Notes: generated by a model from the sequence alone, not told the origin. 64,000 nucleotides of DNA from Youngiibacter fragilis 232.1 (GCF_000495435.3 NZ_AXUN02000035.1:1-64000); one strand, 5' to 3'. Numbered from the stretch's first letter, positions 15,692-24,600 are shown. Numbers and translations are program-made.

Positions 15692-18418
15692 ATGAATAAG
15701 CAAAAGTTCCGAAATCTGCTCATTCCCGTGATGCTGTTTTTCTTTGGCCTTTCCTTTACCGCTCCTGTGCTTGCCGCTGAAGAAGGTGCGCCTACGATTT
15801 CCGCTGCTCCAATAGTAATCTCGGTTGGCGGTACATATGATCCGCTGGAAGGGCTCGTTGTAACTGATGATGTTGATACAGAGGCTGAGCTGTTAGCCAA
15901 CATTTATTATTATGATAAGGAAGTTGATGTAAGCACGCCTGGAAGCTACATTATCTTCTATGATTTGGCGGATTCAGACAACCACTGGGTCAGTTTCAGA
16001 AGAAATGTACTTGTGCTTGGTACTGATTTTCCTGTAATAGGTGTCACAACCAAAGGAATCTATAAGGATTCCCCATTTGACCCGTATGCTGATGTATATG
16101 CATTTGACCTGAAGGATGGAGACATTACTTCTTCAATCAAGATCATTGCAAATGATGTGGACTTGGCTGTTCCGGGTGATTACTACATCACCTATGAGGT
16201 AACTGACTCAGACCTCAATACAGTACAGGAGACGAGGCATATTGTCGTACTGTGGCCTGAAGAGTACCAGCCCGTGATTACAGCACCTACACTTTACTTG
16301 AAGGTCGGTGACGAGTTCGATCCGATGGAAGGAGTCACAGCTACTGACCTTACAGACGGTGACATTACTGAAAGCGTAACAGTCGAGCACATGGAAGTGG
16401 ACACAATGAGACCTGGCATATACTGGGTACAGTATGTAGTCTACAATTCCCTGGGCCTCATGAGCTTTGCTGACCGTACAGTCGTGGTCTTTGATATGAC
16501 AACTTCACCATCCATAGTTTCTGGTGAATATTATTACCTGGAAACAGGTGAACCTTTTGATCCATTGGCTGGAGTGTATGCATACGATCTTGAGGATGGT
16601 GACATAACTCACCTCATAAAAGTCGTTGAAAATACCGTAGATACAAGTCAGCCTGGTGAATATCACGTATTGTACGGGGTAACTGATTCAGACGGAAATA
16701 TCGCTGAACACACTGCATACATTACCGTAGGGTGGTCGTGGATGCTTTACCCGGAAATACATGTCGATCCATATGTTGTTTACCTTGAATTGGGTGGAGC
16801 ATTTTATCCTATGGAAGGTGTTACAGCTACAGACGCAACAGATGGTGAAATTACAAGTAATATTGTAGTATATGACTACGTTGATACATCAATGCCAGGC
16901 GTATATTATATAGAATATGAGGTAACAAACTCTCTTGGACTTTCTAGTGGTGCTTCCAGACAGGTAATTGTCTTTGAGTCATCCGTGCCGATAATCATGG
17001 CATATGACTTTGAAAGCCCGTTAAATCAGGAGATTGATAAATATTCCGTGCATTTCGAGGCGTACGACCTTGAGGATGGGGACATTTGGGAGAGCATTGT
17101 CTGGGACATAAGCGCTGTCGATATCAATACTGCAGGTAAATATCCGATCATTCTTTCGGTAACTGATTCGGATGGCAACAAGGCTGAGACGACATGCTAT
17201 GTGACAGTAAAGGATTACTCATATCCAGAACTTGAAGTCTACGACTACAGCGTAATAATCGGAAGTGATTATGATCCGATTAACTATGCATATGCTTGGG
17301 ACCAGAAGGATGGAGAAATCAGCTACCTGATCCAAGTGCCTGAGAATAATGTTGATATCAATACGCTGGGGACATACACGGTAACCTACAGCGTAACAAA
17401 TTCTCAGGATAAAACAACAACAAAGACTGTCAATGTTTCTGTAATCAACGAACCGGTCATAGACTACTATCTGATATATGATGGGAATATGGTCAGGATT
17501 GAAATTGATGAACAGGCTCAAATGGCTTACATTACATCACCAGTCTTAATTCCGGCAGGATCCATGCTGTCAATGGCTATTTATGCTGATGGTGAACTTA
17601 CGTTTGAATTCCCTGGATTAATAATCTCAAATGAGGTTCTGCCAGGATTCAAGTACTCACTGTCATCAAATGGCGAAGAGCTACTCGCGACTATACTTCC
17701 GTACATATTTGATGGAAGTGCATTGCGGCTCAATGCGAAAACCGGAGAAATCACAATTAAGTCAACTGTAGATGGCGAATTCTACTATGTGGTAACAGAA
17801 AAGGGAGCCGCAGTGCCAGATATTGACACTTCGGGAACTGGAATACCAGGAGCTGCCGGGACCAATTCATTCAGAATTGAAGGTTTGAAGCCAGGTGTTA
17901 AACCGCAGGTGGCATACGTCGTATTGAAAGCGGCCGGTGGTGAAATAACCAATGTTATTTCAATTGATTTTCCAACAATACCGGATCCGCCTAACAACGG
18001 CAAGAAGCCTGATAATCCTGGAAAGCCAGAAGACCAGATAATATCACCTGATATTGTTGAGGAAGTTCCAGAAGTTGAGGAGCCAAAGACCAACAAGGGT
18101 CAGGACAAGAAGGATGAACCTAGTCAGCTACCGGTTCTCAAAGAACCAAAGACCAACAACGGACAGGAAAAGAAAGTAGAGACTACTGTAGTTGAAGCGG
18201 CAGCTGAAGAGCTTAAGAAGGACAAGGGTCTCGGACAGGAAAAGAAGGAAGAGGAAATAACTGCAGAAGAAGTCATTGAAGAGGTGCCGATGTCTCCTGA
18301 CGCTGAGCTGATTGAAATCCGTGATGATGAGAAGGACAAGGACAAGGAGAAAAAGGCGGATGAGAATATCGAACTTCTCGAAGAAAAGACAAACAACGGG
18401 AAGAGCGATAAAGGTTGA
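15692..18418 (+). CDS. Secreted protein with seven Ig-like (DUF5011-type) repeats and a charged repetitive tail
   Basis: 908-residue exported protein. Start at 15692 gives a clean signal peptide (MNKQKFRNLLIPVMLFFFGL, cleavage after VLAA) with AAAGGA upstream. Seven repeats of about 75 residues follow (residues ~35-600). Each has a YDP/FDP-xxGV-AxD-xxDGDI core, a VDxxxPGxY centre and a closing TDSDG or TNSLG turn, as in DUF5011/bacterial Ig-like domains. The turn alternates: repeats 2, 4 and 6 carry TDSD(G)N, and 3, 5 and 7 carry NSLG/NSQD, implying growth by two-domain duplication. A non-repeat domain follows, then a Lys/Glu/Asn-rich tail with repeated KTNNGQEKK-like units. No LPxTG or S-layer domain is seen, so attachment is unclear. 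Likely an adhesin or surface spacer. Confidence 0.8.
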   Translation: MNKQKFRNLLIPVMLFFFGLSFTAPVLAAEEGAPTISAAPIVISVGGTYDPLEGLVVTDDVDTEAELLANIYYYDKEVDVSTPGSYIIFYDLADSDNHWVSFRRNVLVLGTDFPVIGVTTKGIYKDSPFDPYADVYAFDLKDGDITSSIKIIANDVDLAVPGDYYITYEVTDSDLNTVQETRHIVVLWPEEYQPVITAPTLYLKVGDEFDPMEGVTATDLTDGDITESVTVEHMEVDTMRPGIYWVQYVVYNSLGLMSFADRTVVVFDMTTSPSIVSGEYYYLETGEPFDPLAGVYAYDLEDGDITHLIKVVENTVDTSQPGEYHVLYGVTDSDGNIAEHTAYITVGWSWMLYPEIHVDPYVVYLELGGAFYPMEGVTATDATDGEITSNIVVYDYVDTSMPGVYYIEYEVTNSLGLSSGASRQVIVFESSVPIIMAYDFESPLNQEIDKYSVHFEAYDLEDGDIWESIVWDISAVDINTAGKYPIILSVTDSDGNKAETTCYVTVKDYSYPELEVYDYSVIIGSDYDPINYAYAWDQKDGEISYLIQVPENNVDINTLGTYTVTYSVTNSQDKTTTKTVNVSVINEPVIDYYLIYDGNMVRIEIDEQAQMAYITSPVLIPAGSMLSMAIYADGELTFEFPGLIISNEVLPGFKYSLSSNGEELLATILPYIFDGSALRLNAKTGEITIKSTVDGEFYYVVTEKGAAVPDIDTSGTGIPGAAGTNSFRIEGLKPGVKPQVAYVVLKAAGGEITNVISIDFPTIPDPPNNGKKPDNPGKPEDQIISPDIVEEVPEVEEPKTNKGQDKKDEPSQLPVLKEPKTNNGQEKKVETTVVEAAAEELKKDKGLGQEKKEEEITAEEVIEEVPMSPDAELIEIRDDEKDKDKEKKADENIELLEEKTNNGKSDKG

Positions 18419-18455
18419 GATTTGAACCTGAAAAATGACTATCATAAATAATTAG

Positions 18456-18510
18456 GACAAAGAGCCCTATGTCAGGATTGAACTCCTGCCATAGGGCTTT
18501 GTCTCGTTTT
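18456..18510 (+). terminator. Strong terminator after the Ig-repeat gene
   Basis: GACAAAGAGCCCTATG with TCAGGA (18456-18477) pairs with TCCTG, CCATAGGGCTTTGTC (18484-18504), then CGTTTT. A long GC-containing stem followed by T residues. Confidence 0.85.
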
Positions 18511-18836
18511 GGTAACGAGGTACTATTGTGAATCAGGTAATAGGATATGAATCACGGGGGTATCATAATGAGGAACAAAATCATAAAAAAGTGCTTCATT
18601 TTTAAGCCTGATCTCTGGTTTTCCATTGATTTTAAATGACTTTCACAATTTGATAATATTTGAACAAATAATAAACTAATGGTATAATTATTAACAATTA
18701 GCTTTATTTTATGGAAGTGGATTGGAATATTCGGAAATTTGCCTGAATATTATGACGTTAAAATATCGTACTGTTATTCAATCATAGTCTACTGTGTGCT
18801 GTAGGTATATTTTGAAACTCATGGGGGAGTATTTCA
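18511..18836. other. Intergenic region and leader of the TetR gene
   Basis: About 325 bases. It contains the TTGAAC/TATAAT promoter described separately and a 23-codon frame at 18569-18640 (MRNKIIKKCFIFKPDLWFSI and onward) behind GGGGG. I consider that frame unproven. Nothing else is seen. Confidence 0.35.
18660..18688 (+). promoter_or_regulatory. Sigma-A promoter of the TetR-led module
   Basis: TTGAAC at 18660-18665, a 17-base spacer, and a perfect TATAAT at 18683-18688. The start site would lie about 140 bases before the TetR ATG. Confidence 0.7.
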
Positions 18837-19403
18837 ATGAAAAAGGAATGCACGGAACCTGCCAGGCTCATCTATGAAGCCATGTCAAAGCTTTTGCAGA
18901 CTAAATCCATCGAAAGCCTTACAGTCAATGAAATCATCTCCACCTCTGGTGTAAGCAGGGCAACCTTCTACAGGCACTTCATGGACAAGTACGATGTCAT
19001 GACCTCGTACTACAAGAGCATACTTGAGAGCACACTTTTCACCTTCAATGATGGCGTACCCTGGAGGGATGCGGTATGCTCCATATACGGTGTGATCAGG
19101 GACAATCCCAAATTTTTCCAGAATGCCTTCAGATGCCAGGACGCGAATTCCCTGAAGTGCTTCATCTACAGTATGAGCAGGGAGCTCCATCTGGACATAC
19201 TCAGGAGGAATGGAGTGGATATAAGCGACTGGAAGGTTGTTACGGCAATGGAGTCTTATATATACGGTGGTCTGGAAATCACCGACAGGTGGATAATGGG
19301 CGGAATGAAGGAACCTGTGGAGGAACTGGTTGACGTATTGACCATGGGGATACCCTCTGCCTTTGTCAAGTATTTCAGGGGTGCTGAGAGTGAGACACTT
19401 TAG
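18837..19403 (+). CDS. TetR/AcrR-family transcriptional regulator
   Basis: 188-residue regulator. The N-terminal 60 residues are a TetR DNA-binding domain (LTVNEIISTSGVSRATFYRHFMDKYDVM). The remaining 130 residues form a ligand domain of the DhaS/TetR_C_7-like type, with the late segment YIYGGLEITDRWIMGG. It lies 88 bases upstream of the flavoprotein gene on the same strand. A 20-base palindrome overlapping that gene's predicted promoter is the obvious candidate operator. It would de-repress the reductase when an electron-acceptor substrate is present; the ligand is unknown. Confidence 0.88.
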   Translation: MKKECTEPARLIYEAMSKLLQTKSIESLTVNEIISTSGVSRATFYRHFMDKYDVMTSYYKSILESTLFTFNDGVPWRDAVCSIYGVIRDNPKFFQNAFRCQDANSLKCFIYSMSRELHLDILRRNGVDISDWKVVTAMESYIYGGLEITDRWIMGGMKEPVEELVDVLTMGIPSAFVKYFRGAESETL

Positions 19404-19415
19404 GCTTTCTGTTTC

Positions 19416-19444
19416 TTGAATATGTTAGAAACTTAACAGATAAT
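19416..19444 (+). promoter_or_regulatory. Promoter of the Tat-exported flavoprotein operon
   Basis: TTGAAT at 19416-19421 and GATAAT at 19439-19444 with a 17-base spacer. The palindrome at 19443-19462 would cover the transcription start. A TTGACA inside the palindrome has no matching -10. Confidence 0.5.
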
Positions 19445-19462
19445 TATTGTATTGACAATAAT
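19443..19462. promoter_or_regulatory. Candidate TetR operator
   Basis: ATTATTGT, ATTG, ACAATAAT: a perfect 8-4-8 inverted repeat between the TetR gene and the flavoprotein gene it probably controls, overlapping the predicted start of transcription. Confidence 0.65.
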
Positions 19463-19491
19463 ATAACATAATATCTGAAAGGGGATTCAAC

Positions 19492-21012
19492 ATGATTTCA
19501 AGAAGAGACTTTCTGAAGGGTGCTGCGGCAAGCGCAGTCGGAGCAGCTACAATCGGTGTTCTGGGTGCATGCACGCAGGATGACAAGACCCCAGCTTCCT
19601 CCATCAAATGGGACAAGGAGACTGACGTACTTATCGTAGGAGGCGGCGGAACCGGAGTTGCAGCAATGCTTCAGGTGGCAAATGACGGAGCAAAGGTACT
19701 GGTCCTTGAAAAGGCAGGAATCGCAGGAGGAACCACAAACCTTTCCGGCGGAGTAATGCAGGCTGCAGGAACTGAGTACCAGAAGAGCCTTACAAGCTAC
19801 AAAGACGATTCAACAGACAAGCATGCTGAGCTCTGGATCAAGTCCGGAGAGGGTTATATAGATGAGGAGCTTGTCAGGGACCTTGCAAAGGGAGCTCCAG
19901 AACATATCAAGTGGCTTTCGGACCTTGGATTGAAATGGACGAGTGTATACGGACACAACCATGTACCGTACATTGACAAGTCGCTTTACGCAGACCGTAT
20001 CCATGTATATGAGGGAGGCGGAGCAGGCGGACAGGGAGTGCTTCTTGTACAGACCATGCTCAAGGCAGCACTTGCAAAGGGAGCCCTGATAGAATACAAC
20101 ACAGAGGCTACAAAGCTTCTTACTGATGCGACAGGAACCGTAATAGGAGTTGTTGCAAAGTCAGGGGATAAGTCCATGAACATCAAGGCCAACAAGGGAG
20201 TAATACTTGCAGCGGCAAGCATAGACCAGAATGTTGAGATGGCAAAGGAATTAAGCCAGCAGCATTACTGGGACCTTACAACACAGATGTGCTTTGCGGT
20301 CAAGACAGACACAGGAGACGGCATAAGGATGGCTCAGGAGATTGGAGCGGCAGTAGCAGGCTTTGGCGGATGCATTGACTTCTGCTTTAAGACAGGAAAC
20401 GCAACCACAAACAAGAACAAGGTATTCCCTTCATTCATAGTCAACAAGAAGGGCAGAAGATTCGTATGCGAGGATGCAACGTATGCTTATCACTACAGGG
20501 CGATATTCCAGCAGGAATCGCAGCTTAACGGTCCAACCTACATGATCTTCGCTAAGAGCAGCCTTTCAGCTCAAGGGGCACCATGGACAGAAGAAAGCGT
20601 TGCAGCTGATATCAAGGCAGGAACAGTGCTTGCAGCTGATAACATAGAAGGGCTCGCAAAGCTCATATCAGTTGATGAAGAAAACCTTGCAGCTACACTG
20701 GCTACCTGGAATGCAGACACTGCTGCAGGCAAGGATGACCAGTTCGACAGAGTTGACGGACTTGTGCCGCTTGAGGGTCCATTCTATGCATACAAGAACG
20801 TATCAGGGAACCTTGGCTCACTTGGCGGAGTAAAGATCAACGTTGACACTCAGGTTCTCAAGCCAAACGGAGAGCCAATACCTCACCTTTTCGCAGGCGG
20901 ACTTAACGCGGGCGGATGGATAGGACCTTACTATCCTGGTTCGGGAACTGCAATAATCGGTACAGTTCACCAGGGTAGAAAAGCCGGAGCGAACGCAGCA
21001 AAGATAAAGTAA
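19492..21012 (+). CDS. Tat-exported FAD-binding lipoprotein, fumarate reductase/flavocytochrome c family
   Basis: 506-residue flavoprotein predicted to work outside the membrane. The N-terminus has a twin-arginine motif (SRRDFLKG, residues 3-10), a hydrophobic stretch and a lipobox VLGAC with Cys27, so it is a Tat-targeted lipoprotein. The FAD site is DVLIVGGGGTGVAAM around 43-57 with the paired glutamate in VLEKAG. The C-terminal HLFAGGLNAGGWIGPYYPGS and GTAIIGTVHQGRKAGANAA are typical of the FAD_binding_2 (FrdA/UrdA/steroid dehydrogenase-like) family. It lacks the FMN-binding domain often fused to such reductases; that domain is the separate lipoprotein at 22437. Probably reduces an unsaturated organic acid as a terminal acceptor. 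The substrate cannot be read from the sequence. Confidence 0.88.
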   Translation: MISRRDFLKGAAASAVGAATIGVLGACTQDDKTPASSIKWDKETDVLIVGGGGTGVAAMLQVANDGAKVLVLEKAGIAGGTTNLSGGVMQAAGTEYQKSLTSYKDDSTDKHAELWIKSGEGYIDEELVRDLAKGAPEHIKWLSDLGLKWTSVYGHNHVPYIDKSLYADRIHVYEGGGAGGQGVLLVQTMLKAALAKGALIEYNTEATKLLTDATGTVIGVVAKSGDKSMNIKANKGVILAAASIDQNVEMAKELSQQHYWDLTTQMCFAVKTDTGDGIRMAQEIGAAVAGFGGCIDFCFKTGNATTNKNKVFPSFIVNKKGRRFVCEDATYAYHYRAIFQQESQLNGPTYMIFAKSSLSAQGAPWTEESVAADIKAGTVLAADNIEGLAKLISVDEENLAATLATWNADTAAGKDDQFDRVDGLVPLEGPFYAYKNVSGNLGSLGGVKINVDTQVLKPNGEPIPHLFAGGLNAGGWIGPYYPGSGTAIIGTVHQGRKAGANAAKIK

Positions 21013-21108
21013 CCTGCATAGCAATAAAAAAGTCTGCATGGGCCGATGGTCAGCCTCGGCCCGAACAGGCTTGTACTGATGTTTTGACAAGATTAATGGA
21101 GGTTTCCC

Positions 21109-21369
21109 ATGAAGATAGGAACTACCGAGTTCATAATCATCCTTATTGTTGCGCTTCTTGCATTGGGGCCTGAGAAGATGCCGATTTATGCAAAGAAGCT
21201 TGGAAAGGCAGTAAGCATGATAAAGGAAATGTCAGGAAAGATAACAGAGGAAATCAAGGAAAATGTTACAGAGCCGCTCGCTGAGGCTGTGGAGCCTCTC
21301 ACAAGCCTCAAGAAGGATATCAGCGCTTCAGTACAGATGTCCCTGGATGCAGACAAGAGCAAAGTGTAG
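21109..21369 (+). CDS. tatA: TatA/TatB-family translocase protein, first copy
   Basis: 86 residues: a short N-terminal helix (EFIIILIVALLALGPEKMP), the conserved Phe/Leu-Gly-Pro hinge, an amphipathic helix (YAKKLGKAVSMIKEMSGKIT) and an acidic C-terminal tail. The hinge carries a TatB-like GPEKMP rather than GPKQLP, so this may be the TatB-like partner of the shorter copy downstream. AGG-type ribosome site upstream of ATG 21109. It sits directly after the only Tat substrate visible in the window. Confidence 0.85.
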   Translation: MKIGTTEFIIILIVALLALGPEKMPIYAKKLGKAVSMIKEMSGKITEEIKENVTEPLAEAVEPLTSLKKDISASVQMSLDADKSKV

Positions 21370-21470
21370 TAATCCATAGTTGCTGAAGCTTGGTCCAAAG
21401 GAAGCACTGAAGCAGAATTCGATGCAAAGTAGCTTAGTTTTATGCAATTTGAAAGAAAAGGAGAATGAAT

Positions 21471-21632
21471 ATGTTCGGAAGACTTGGTACAACAGAACTG
21501 CTTGTGGTACTTGCGATAGTGATGGTGGTATTCGGGCCGAAGCAGCTGCCGAAGCTTGGAAGCATCTTTGGTAAATCCATTAAGAACTTCAAGGAAGGCG
21601 TCGCAGGAAGCGACGAAAAAACTGCAGAGTAG
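21471..21632 (+). CDS. tatA: TatA-family translocase protein, second short copy
   Basis: 53 residues (MFGRLGTTELLVVLAIVMVV, then FGPKQLPKLGSIFGKSIKNF and a short acidic tail). This is a textbook minimal TatA: one transmembrane helix, FGPKQLP hinge and amphipathic helix. AAAGGAGAATGAAT precedes the ATG. Twelve bases later tatC begins, so the set TatA/B-like, TatA, TatC is complete for a three-part translocase. Confidence 0.88.
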   Translation: MFGRLGTTELLVVLAIVMVVFGPKQLPKLGSIFGKSIKNFKEGVAGSDEKTAE

Positions 21633-21643
21633 AATAGGAGACG

Positions 21644-22411
21644 GTGAATTTGAAGAAAAAGAAAAAGTCTGCAGCCAATACTGGAAAAGACATGGGTCTT
21701 TTTGACCACCTGAAGGAGCTCAGGAACCGTCTTATCATCGTAGTGGTGGTATTTATCCTGGCTACGGTCATAAGCTTCAATTTCTGCGATGAGATTGTTG
21801 AGATACTGATCTCAAATGCCAAGGCACTTGACTATACGCTGGTGTATCTTGCACCTGGTGAGCTGTTCATGGAATATGTAAGGCTCTCGGTCATATGCGG
21901 GATAGTGATCTCATCACCTGTGATTCTGCATCAGGTATGGGGATTCGTCAGACCTGGACTTGAAAAGCATGAGAACAGGCTGGTCTTCTTTTCACTTGTT
22001 GCAGGACTGTTCTTCTTCCTTTGCGGCACTGCCTTCTCCTATTACGTGGCAGTACCCATGCTTCTTATGTTCTTTGCGAACGTGGACCAGAGTCAGGCGA
22101 TAAGCGCAACCATATCAGTCCAGAACTATCTGGCATTCATATTTTCCACTCTGCTTTCATTTGGAATAGTATTTGAGCTGCCGGTCCTAATATCATTGCT
22201 TACAGGACTTGGAGTACTGAAGCCAGAATGGCTTGTTAAGAGCAGAAGGTTAGTAATAGTGATAATATTCGTCATAGGAGCGATAATAACGCCTCCTGAT
22301 GTCGTTTCACAGCTGCTTGTCTCAATACCGATGATGGTACTTTTCGAATTCAGCGTTGTAATGAGCAGGATAGTAAACAGAAGAAAGATAAAACGCCAGA
22401 AGGCGGCATAA
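21644..22411 (+). CDS. tatC: Twin-arginine translocase subunit TatC
   Basis: 255-residue polytopic protein with six hydrophobic helices. The signature FDHLKELRNRL near residue 21 follows a lysine-rich N-terminus. The conserved periplasmic-loop and helix features (GFVRPGLEKHENR and FGIVFELPVLISLLTGLG) are present. Start is GTG 21644 (AGGAG four bases before) or TTG 21650; both keep all features. With the two TatA proteins it would translocate the folded FAD lipoprotein. Placement inside the operon suggests a translocon dedicated to this reductase. Confidence 0.92.
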   Translation: MNLKKKKKSAANTGKDMGLFDHLKELRNRLIIVVVVFILATVISFNFCDEIVEILISNAKALDYTLVYLAPGELFMEYVRLSVICGIVISSPVILHQVWGFVRPGLEKHENRLVFFSLVAGLFFFLCGTAFSYYVAVPMLLMFFANVDQSQAISATISVQNYLAFIFSTLLSFGIVFELPVLISLLTGLGVLKPEWLVKSRRLVIVIIFVIGAIITPPDVVSQLLVSIPMMVLFEFSVVMSRIVNRRKIKRQKAA

Positions 22412-22436
22412 AGAATATCTGATACAAGGAGATAAA

Positions 22437-22787
22437 ATGAAGAAGTTTATAAGAACAGCAGTAATAACAATGGCAACTGCAGCAATGCTGGCAAGCACAG
22501 GCTGTACTTCAAAGGGTGCCTTCAAGGATGGCACCTACGAGGGAGTGAGCATGAAAGGTATGCATGGGGAGCTCAAGGTTGAGGTCAAGGTTACAAGCGG
22601 AAAGATAAGCGCAGTAACCGTCACCTCACACAAGGAGACAGAAGGTATAGGAACTGCCGCAATCGATCAGATTCCTACGAAGATCATAGAGAAGCAGTCA
22701 ACTGAGGTTGATGCCATATCAGGAGCTACAGTCACTTCAGTGGCAATACTCGAGGCGGTTGCCGGTGCATTGGACAAGGCAAAGTAG
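22437..22787 (+). CDS. FMN-binding domain lipoprotein
   Basis: 116 residues. A Sec lipoprotein signal ends at Cys23 (ASTGC), followed by an FMN_bind domain similar to the C-terminal part of NqrC/RnfG and to the flavinylated domain of extracellular fumarate/urocanate reductases. DAISGATVTS at 92-101 is the covalent flavinylation motif, with Thr98 as the expected phosphoester site, normally modified by ApbE, which is not encoded in the window. It probably relays electrons from the membrane to the FAD lipoprotein. AGGAGATAAA precedes the ATG. Last gene of the Tat/reductase operon. Confidence 0.9.
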   Translation: MKKFIRTAVITMATAAMLASTGCTSKGAFKDGTYEGVSMKGMHGELKVEVKVTSGKISAVTVTSHKETEGIGTAAIDQIPTKIIEKQSTEVDAISGATVTSVAILEAVAGALDKAK

Positions 22788-22831
22788 AATTCGTAAAAAT
22801 GCAAGGTTGAGTACAAATGTCATAATAGTGC

Positions 22832-22872
22832 ATACCCGCAACATGGCTTAGCCTGTTGCGGGTATTTAGTTA
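22832..22872 (+). terminator. Terminator of the Tat/flavoprotein operon
   Basis: ATACCCGCAACA (22832-22843) pairs with TGTTGCGGGTAT (22854-22865), then TTAGTTAG. Confidence 0.8.
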
Positions 22873-22969
22873 GTCTGCTAATAATATTACACTAATGTCT
22901 GGATTTGCATTGCTCTTTTAACATTTTCAACCTAAACTCTAGATAAATGGTTTGAATTGGGGGACGGAA

Positions 22970-24538
22970 ATGAAGATTTCGGATTTTCTAAACAGAGTAT
23001 CAGTACTAGACAAGGCTGGCATGTCTCTTAATGGCGACACTAACATTCAGGATTTACGAGTTGAGATGCTCGGTAAAGATGAAAGCCTGATGGACGTTCT
23101 AGATGAAAATGGAGAAAAGCTTGGTGAAGTAGATTCTGTGAATATCAGATATCTGGTTACAAAATACAGCGAACTACCCTCAATGGACCTTCTTGATCAC
23201 TTCAGGGAAGCGATAGTCATCATCGACGAAAAAGGCAGGATATTTTACATTAATGAGGCTTATAAGAAGATATTAGGAGTTAAGGCTCGTAAGGTCGTGG
23301 GGAAGTACATCTACGATGTCGAAGGTTCAGCACTTCTTTATGAGGTTCTAAAGAGCGGAAAAGCTATGGTTCAGGAAAAGCATTTTGTGAAGTCTGTTAA
23401 TAAGTATGTGTCGCTCAGGATGTGCCCTTTGTATAAGGAAAACAAGATAATCGGAGCATTCTCGATCTTCACGGATATAACTGAAATAGATAATTTGAGC
23501 AACGAGGTCAAGAGATATTCCGGTATCGTGGATGAATACCATAGGGAAAAGGAAGCGGAAAGTGAAACCCTAAGGTCTCAGATAATAGGTAACAGCCCTA
23601 ATTTCATCCATATCCTGGACCAGGCGGGAATCGTCGCTAAGACTGATGCTGCAGTACTTGTGACTGGAGCCAACGGTTCAGGGAAAGAAGTTATAACAAA
23701 GCTCATACATATGAGTTCTGCAAGGCGCAGCAAACCATTCATAACTGTAAATTGCAGTGCAATACCTGACTCCCTTATAGAAAGTGAACTTTTCGGTTAC
23801 GAGGAAGGGTCGTTCACTGGCTCCAGAAAGGGCGGCCAGATGGGTAAGTTCGAGTTGGCAAACAAGGGAACCATTTTCCTTGACGAAATAGGCGATATGC
23901 CGCTTCAGATGCAGGCAAAGCTGCTTAGGGTACTTGAACTCGGTGAAATTGAGAAGATTGGGCGGCAGAAGAACGTTGAGGTAGATGTTAGGGTTATCGC
24001 AGCGACTAATCAGCCGCTTCCGGAATTGATCAAACAGAAGAAATTCAGGGAAGACCTGTACTACAGGCTTAACGTCGTGAACCTGACCATACCATCGCTT
24101 AAGGATAGAGGAAATGATGTCATCCTCCTGGCAAACCATTTTGCAGATGTGTTCGGTAACAAGTATTCGAAGAGGCTAACAATTTCCGACGAGGCTTACC
24201 GTGCAATTGCAAGATATGGCTGGCCGGGAAATGTGAGAGAGCTTCAGAACAGCATTGAACATGCAGTTATATTATGCTCAGGCTCAACTATACTGATGGA
24301 GCATCTTCCTGGAAGAATATTTGCAGGAGATGCTGCAGAGCCTGATGCGCCTTCATTACCTGCAATTTCAAAGGATGAAGACGTTGATTATTTTAGGTTC
24401 ATGGCAAACGTGGAAAAACAGCTGATGCTTGAGGCTCTGGAAAGGTCATCAGGAAGCAGGACTAGGGCGATGGAACTTCTGGGGCTCAGCAGGCGAACAT
24501 TTTATAGGAAACTTAAGGAAAATGGTATAGTGCCATAA
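22970..24538 (+). CDS. PAS-containing sigma-54-dependent transcriptional activator
   Basis: 522-residue enhancer-binding protein. Residues 1-70 are an N-terminal region of unknown type. A PAS domain follows (about 75-180, IVIIDEKGRIFYINEAYKKI), then the AAA+ domain with Walker A GANGSGKE, the sigma-54 contact loop GSFTGS (GAFTGA variant), Walker B IFLDEIGDMP and the sensor region WPGNVRELQN. A Fis-type helix-turn-helix lies at the end (RTRAMELLGLSRRTFYRKLK). Start at ATG 22970 after GGGGGACGG. A -24/-12 promoter and a perfect palindrome lie immediately downstream, so its target is almost certainly the adjacent operon. In Pseudomonas mevalonii the mevalonate operon is likewise controlled by a sigma-54 activator (MvaR). 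Confidence 0.92.
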   Translation: MKISDFLNRVSVLDKAGMSLNGDTNIQDLRVEMLGKDESLMDVLDENGEKLGEVDSVNIRYLVTKYSELPSMDLLDHFREAIVIIDEKGRIFYINEAYKKILGVKARKVVGKYIYDVEGSALLYEVLKSGKAMVQEKHFVKSVNKYVSLRMCPLYKENKIIGAFSIFTDITEIDNLSNEVKRYSGIVDEYHREKEAESETLRSQIIGNSPNFIHILDQAGIVAKTDAAVLVTGANGSGKEVITKLIHMSSARRSKPFITVNCSAIPDSLIESELFGYEEGSFTGSRKGGQMGKFELANKGTIFLDEIGDMPLQMQAKLLRVLELGEIEKIGRQKNVEVDVRVIAATNQPLPELIKQKKFREDLYYRLNVVNLTIPSLKDRGNDVILLANHFADVFGNKYSKRLTISDEAYRAIARYGWPGNVRELQNSIEHAVILCSGSTILMEHLPGRIFAGDAAEPDAPSLPAISKDEDVDYFRFMANVEKQLMLEALERSSGSRTRAMELLGLSRRTFYRKLKENGIVP

Positions 24539-24596
24539 AGTAAACATAGTGCCACAATGTATACATGTATTTTTATAAAAGTGCCATTAATGGCAC
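24530..24596. promoter_or_regulatory. Upstream activating sequence with palindrome and GTGCCA repeats
   Basis: GTGCCATTAATGGCAC at 24581-24596 is a perfect 16-base palindrome. The half-site GTGCCA also occurs at 24530 and 24549. The cluster lies about 130-195 bases before the sigma-54 promoter, the normal distance for enhancer-binding-protein sites. Confidence 0.65.
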
Positions 24597-24600
24597 GGTT

